Below are positions 63,469 to 64,000 of a DNA stretch of 64,000 nt, piece by piece; the first letter of the stretch is position 1, and the number at the start of each line of letters is the position of its first letter. The stretch is taken from contig NZ_JNWV01000050.1 in the NCBI RefSeq assembly GCF_000716535.1, positions 1 to 64,000 of the forward strand, written 5' to 3'. The stretch is from Streptomyces flaveolus (GTDB lineage Bacteria > Actinomycetota > Actinomycetes > Streptomycetales > Streptomycetaceae). Made by a program: the position numbers and the translations under genes. The notes under the pieces were generated by a model. That model saw nothing but the letters and a program-made list of their open reading frames with translations, was not told where the DNA came from and did not search any database.

Positions 63469-63792
63469 TCACACCCGGGGCAGCGACTCCACCCCGATAC
63501 CGCCCTCGATGGCGAGGATGCGGTGCAGCCGGGTCGCCACCAGCAGACGCTGCATCTGCGGGGGCACGCCCCGCAGCACCAGACGGCGACCGCAGCGGCC
63601 GGCCCGCCGGTGGGCACCCATGATCACCCCGAGCCCGGTGGCGTCCCAGGAGTCCAGTTCGGACAGGTCGAGCACCAGGTCGCCGACTCCGGTGTCGACG
63701 GCCGAGTGCAGGGCCGTACGGGCGTCCGCCGCGCTGCGGACGTCGAGGCGGCCCCCGACGACCAGCTCGGCGTGGTCGCCCCTGATGTACAT
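63469..63792 (-). CDS. STAS-domain anti-sigma-factor antagonist
   Basis: 107 residues, SpoIIAA/BldG-type. Core: LVVGGRLDVRSAADARTALH, LVLDLSELDSWDATGLGVIM. The regulatory phosphosite is normally Ser in D-S-T/S-G; here it reads DATGLG, leaving Thr or the earlier Ser of DSWD as candidates, so phospho-control may differ. ATG at 63792 with GGGGAG 6 bases upstream; an in-frame TTG at 63843 lacks a site. Acts by binding an anti-sigma kinase; partner unknown. Confidence 0.88.
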   Translation of the reverse strand: MYIRGDHAELVVGGRLDVRSAADARTALHSAVDTGVGDLVLDLSELDSWDATGLGVIMGAHRRAGRCGRRLVLRGVPPQMQRLLVATRLHRILAIEGGIGVESLPRV

Positions 63793-63902
63793 ATGCGCTC
63801 CCCGTTGAGTGCGGTTGGCGTACTCGGTGACGGTGCTGTGCAACGTCTGACTGTTCGGGTGGCGGTGCGGTTGCTGCTTGTAAGCGAACCGATACCGAAT
63901 TC

Positions 63903-63928
63903 ACCCCGGGGAGTGACACTCCCGGGGT
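63903..63928 (-). terminator. Terminator after the hydroxyacyl-CoA dehydrogenase gene
   Basis: Near-perfect dyad with arms ACCCCGGG and CCCGGGGT plus inner AGT/ACT, 3-base loop, 22 bases past the stop on the minus strand. Confidence 0.6.
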
Positions 63929-63950
63929 GGTTGTGCGTGGGCGGGTTGAC

Positions 63951-64000
63951 TCAGTACTTGTAGAAGCCCTGCCCGCTCTTGCGGCCGATGTCACCGGCAT
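63951..64000 (-). CDS. 3-hydroxybutyryl-CoA dehydrogenase, 3' end only
   Basis: Only the last ~16 residues are in the window: GDIGRKSGQGFYKY and stop, the highly conserved C terminus of 3-hydroxyacyl-CoA dehydrogenases (PaaH/Hbd/FadB type), where the G-R-K-x-G-x-G-F-Y motif ends the substrate domain. The rest lies to the right. By position and family it reduces acetoacetyl-CoA to 3-hydroxybutyryl-CoA. Confidence 0.8.
   Translation of the reverse strand, partial: AGDIGRKSGQGFYKY

Overview
The window is chromosomal DNA from a Streptomyces, or a very close relative. The evidence is very high GC with strong third-position bias, many GTG starts and 4-base ATGA/GTGA overlaps, few AT-rich stretches, and marker genes such as the Scy and FilP coiled-coil proteins, an Scr1/DUF397/ATPase trio, bacteria-specific DUF6230/DUF6114 genes and a NucS mismatch endonuclease. 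From memory, the gene order matches S. coelicolor from treS (SCO5442) down to about SCO5385 almost gene for gene, so this is conserved core arm-proximal chromosome. I saw no IS element, prophage, CRISPR array, tRNA or rRNA.

Layout. 1-5.0 kb: end of the alpha-glucan cluster treS-mak-glgB plus a lipoprotein. 5.1-9.1 kb: HelD RNA-polymerase remodeller, a candidate small RNA, a MerR-thioredoxin pair and a membrane protein. 9.1-11.6 kb: MFS efflux pump with divergent TetR and three operators. 11.7-15.6 kb: DctA C4-dicarboxylate carrier with divergent CitA/CitB-type two-component system. 15.6-17.6 kb: Scr-type regulatory trio, in which the XRE gene is frameshifted. 17.6-21.6 kb: sugar ABC importer without ATPase and an orphan HTH protein. 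21.6-27.7 kb: central carbon enzymes pfkA, pta-ackA and pyk. 27.7-30.5 kb: secreted/membrane DUF6230-DUF6114-Ser-rich protein module. 31.1-35.6 kb: thioredoxin-TPR protein, TetR, isobutyryl-CoA mutase large subunit, DUF3817 and MarR. 35.8-38.7 kb: TetR-DUF4166-SRPBCC module with paired operators, a thiamine-binding-type protein and a second DUF3817. 38.8-41.5 kb: three tandem AIM24 paralogs and a MarR. 41.5-46.3 kb: MFS with an expanded loop, then MeaB, thiolase and methylmalonyl-CoA epimerase. 46.5-51.5 kb: scy-filP, the tip-growth cytoskeleton. 51.5-57.3 kb: a beta-propeller membrane protein and two paralogous ABC exporters. 57.4-64 kb: small zinc protein, luciferase-like monooxygenase, NucS, large P-loop/STAND-like membrane protein, STAS protein, and the 3' end of a 3-hydroxyacyl-CoA dehydrogenase.

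Two metabolic themes link the genes. The first is carbon storage and overflow: trehalose/maltose-1-phosphate/glucan, glycolysis, acetate. The second is acyl-CoA remodelling: IcmA, MeaB, epimerase, thiolase and hydroxyacyl-CoA dehydrogenase, which feed butyryl/isobutyryl- and methylmalonyl-CoA pools used by polyketide synthesis.

Sequence-level oddities worth most attention are: a consensus promoter plus terminator defining a ~95-nt RNA beside helD; an in-frame loss of most of the TreS C-terminal domain; frameshifts in an Scr1 gene (C6 tract) and in scy, the latter exactly at the end of a 126-bp tandem repeat; degenerate copies of the meaB 3' end downstream of meaB; and several clear operator palindromes. 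Frameshifts and repeat junctions could be sequencing or assembly artefacts.
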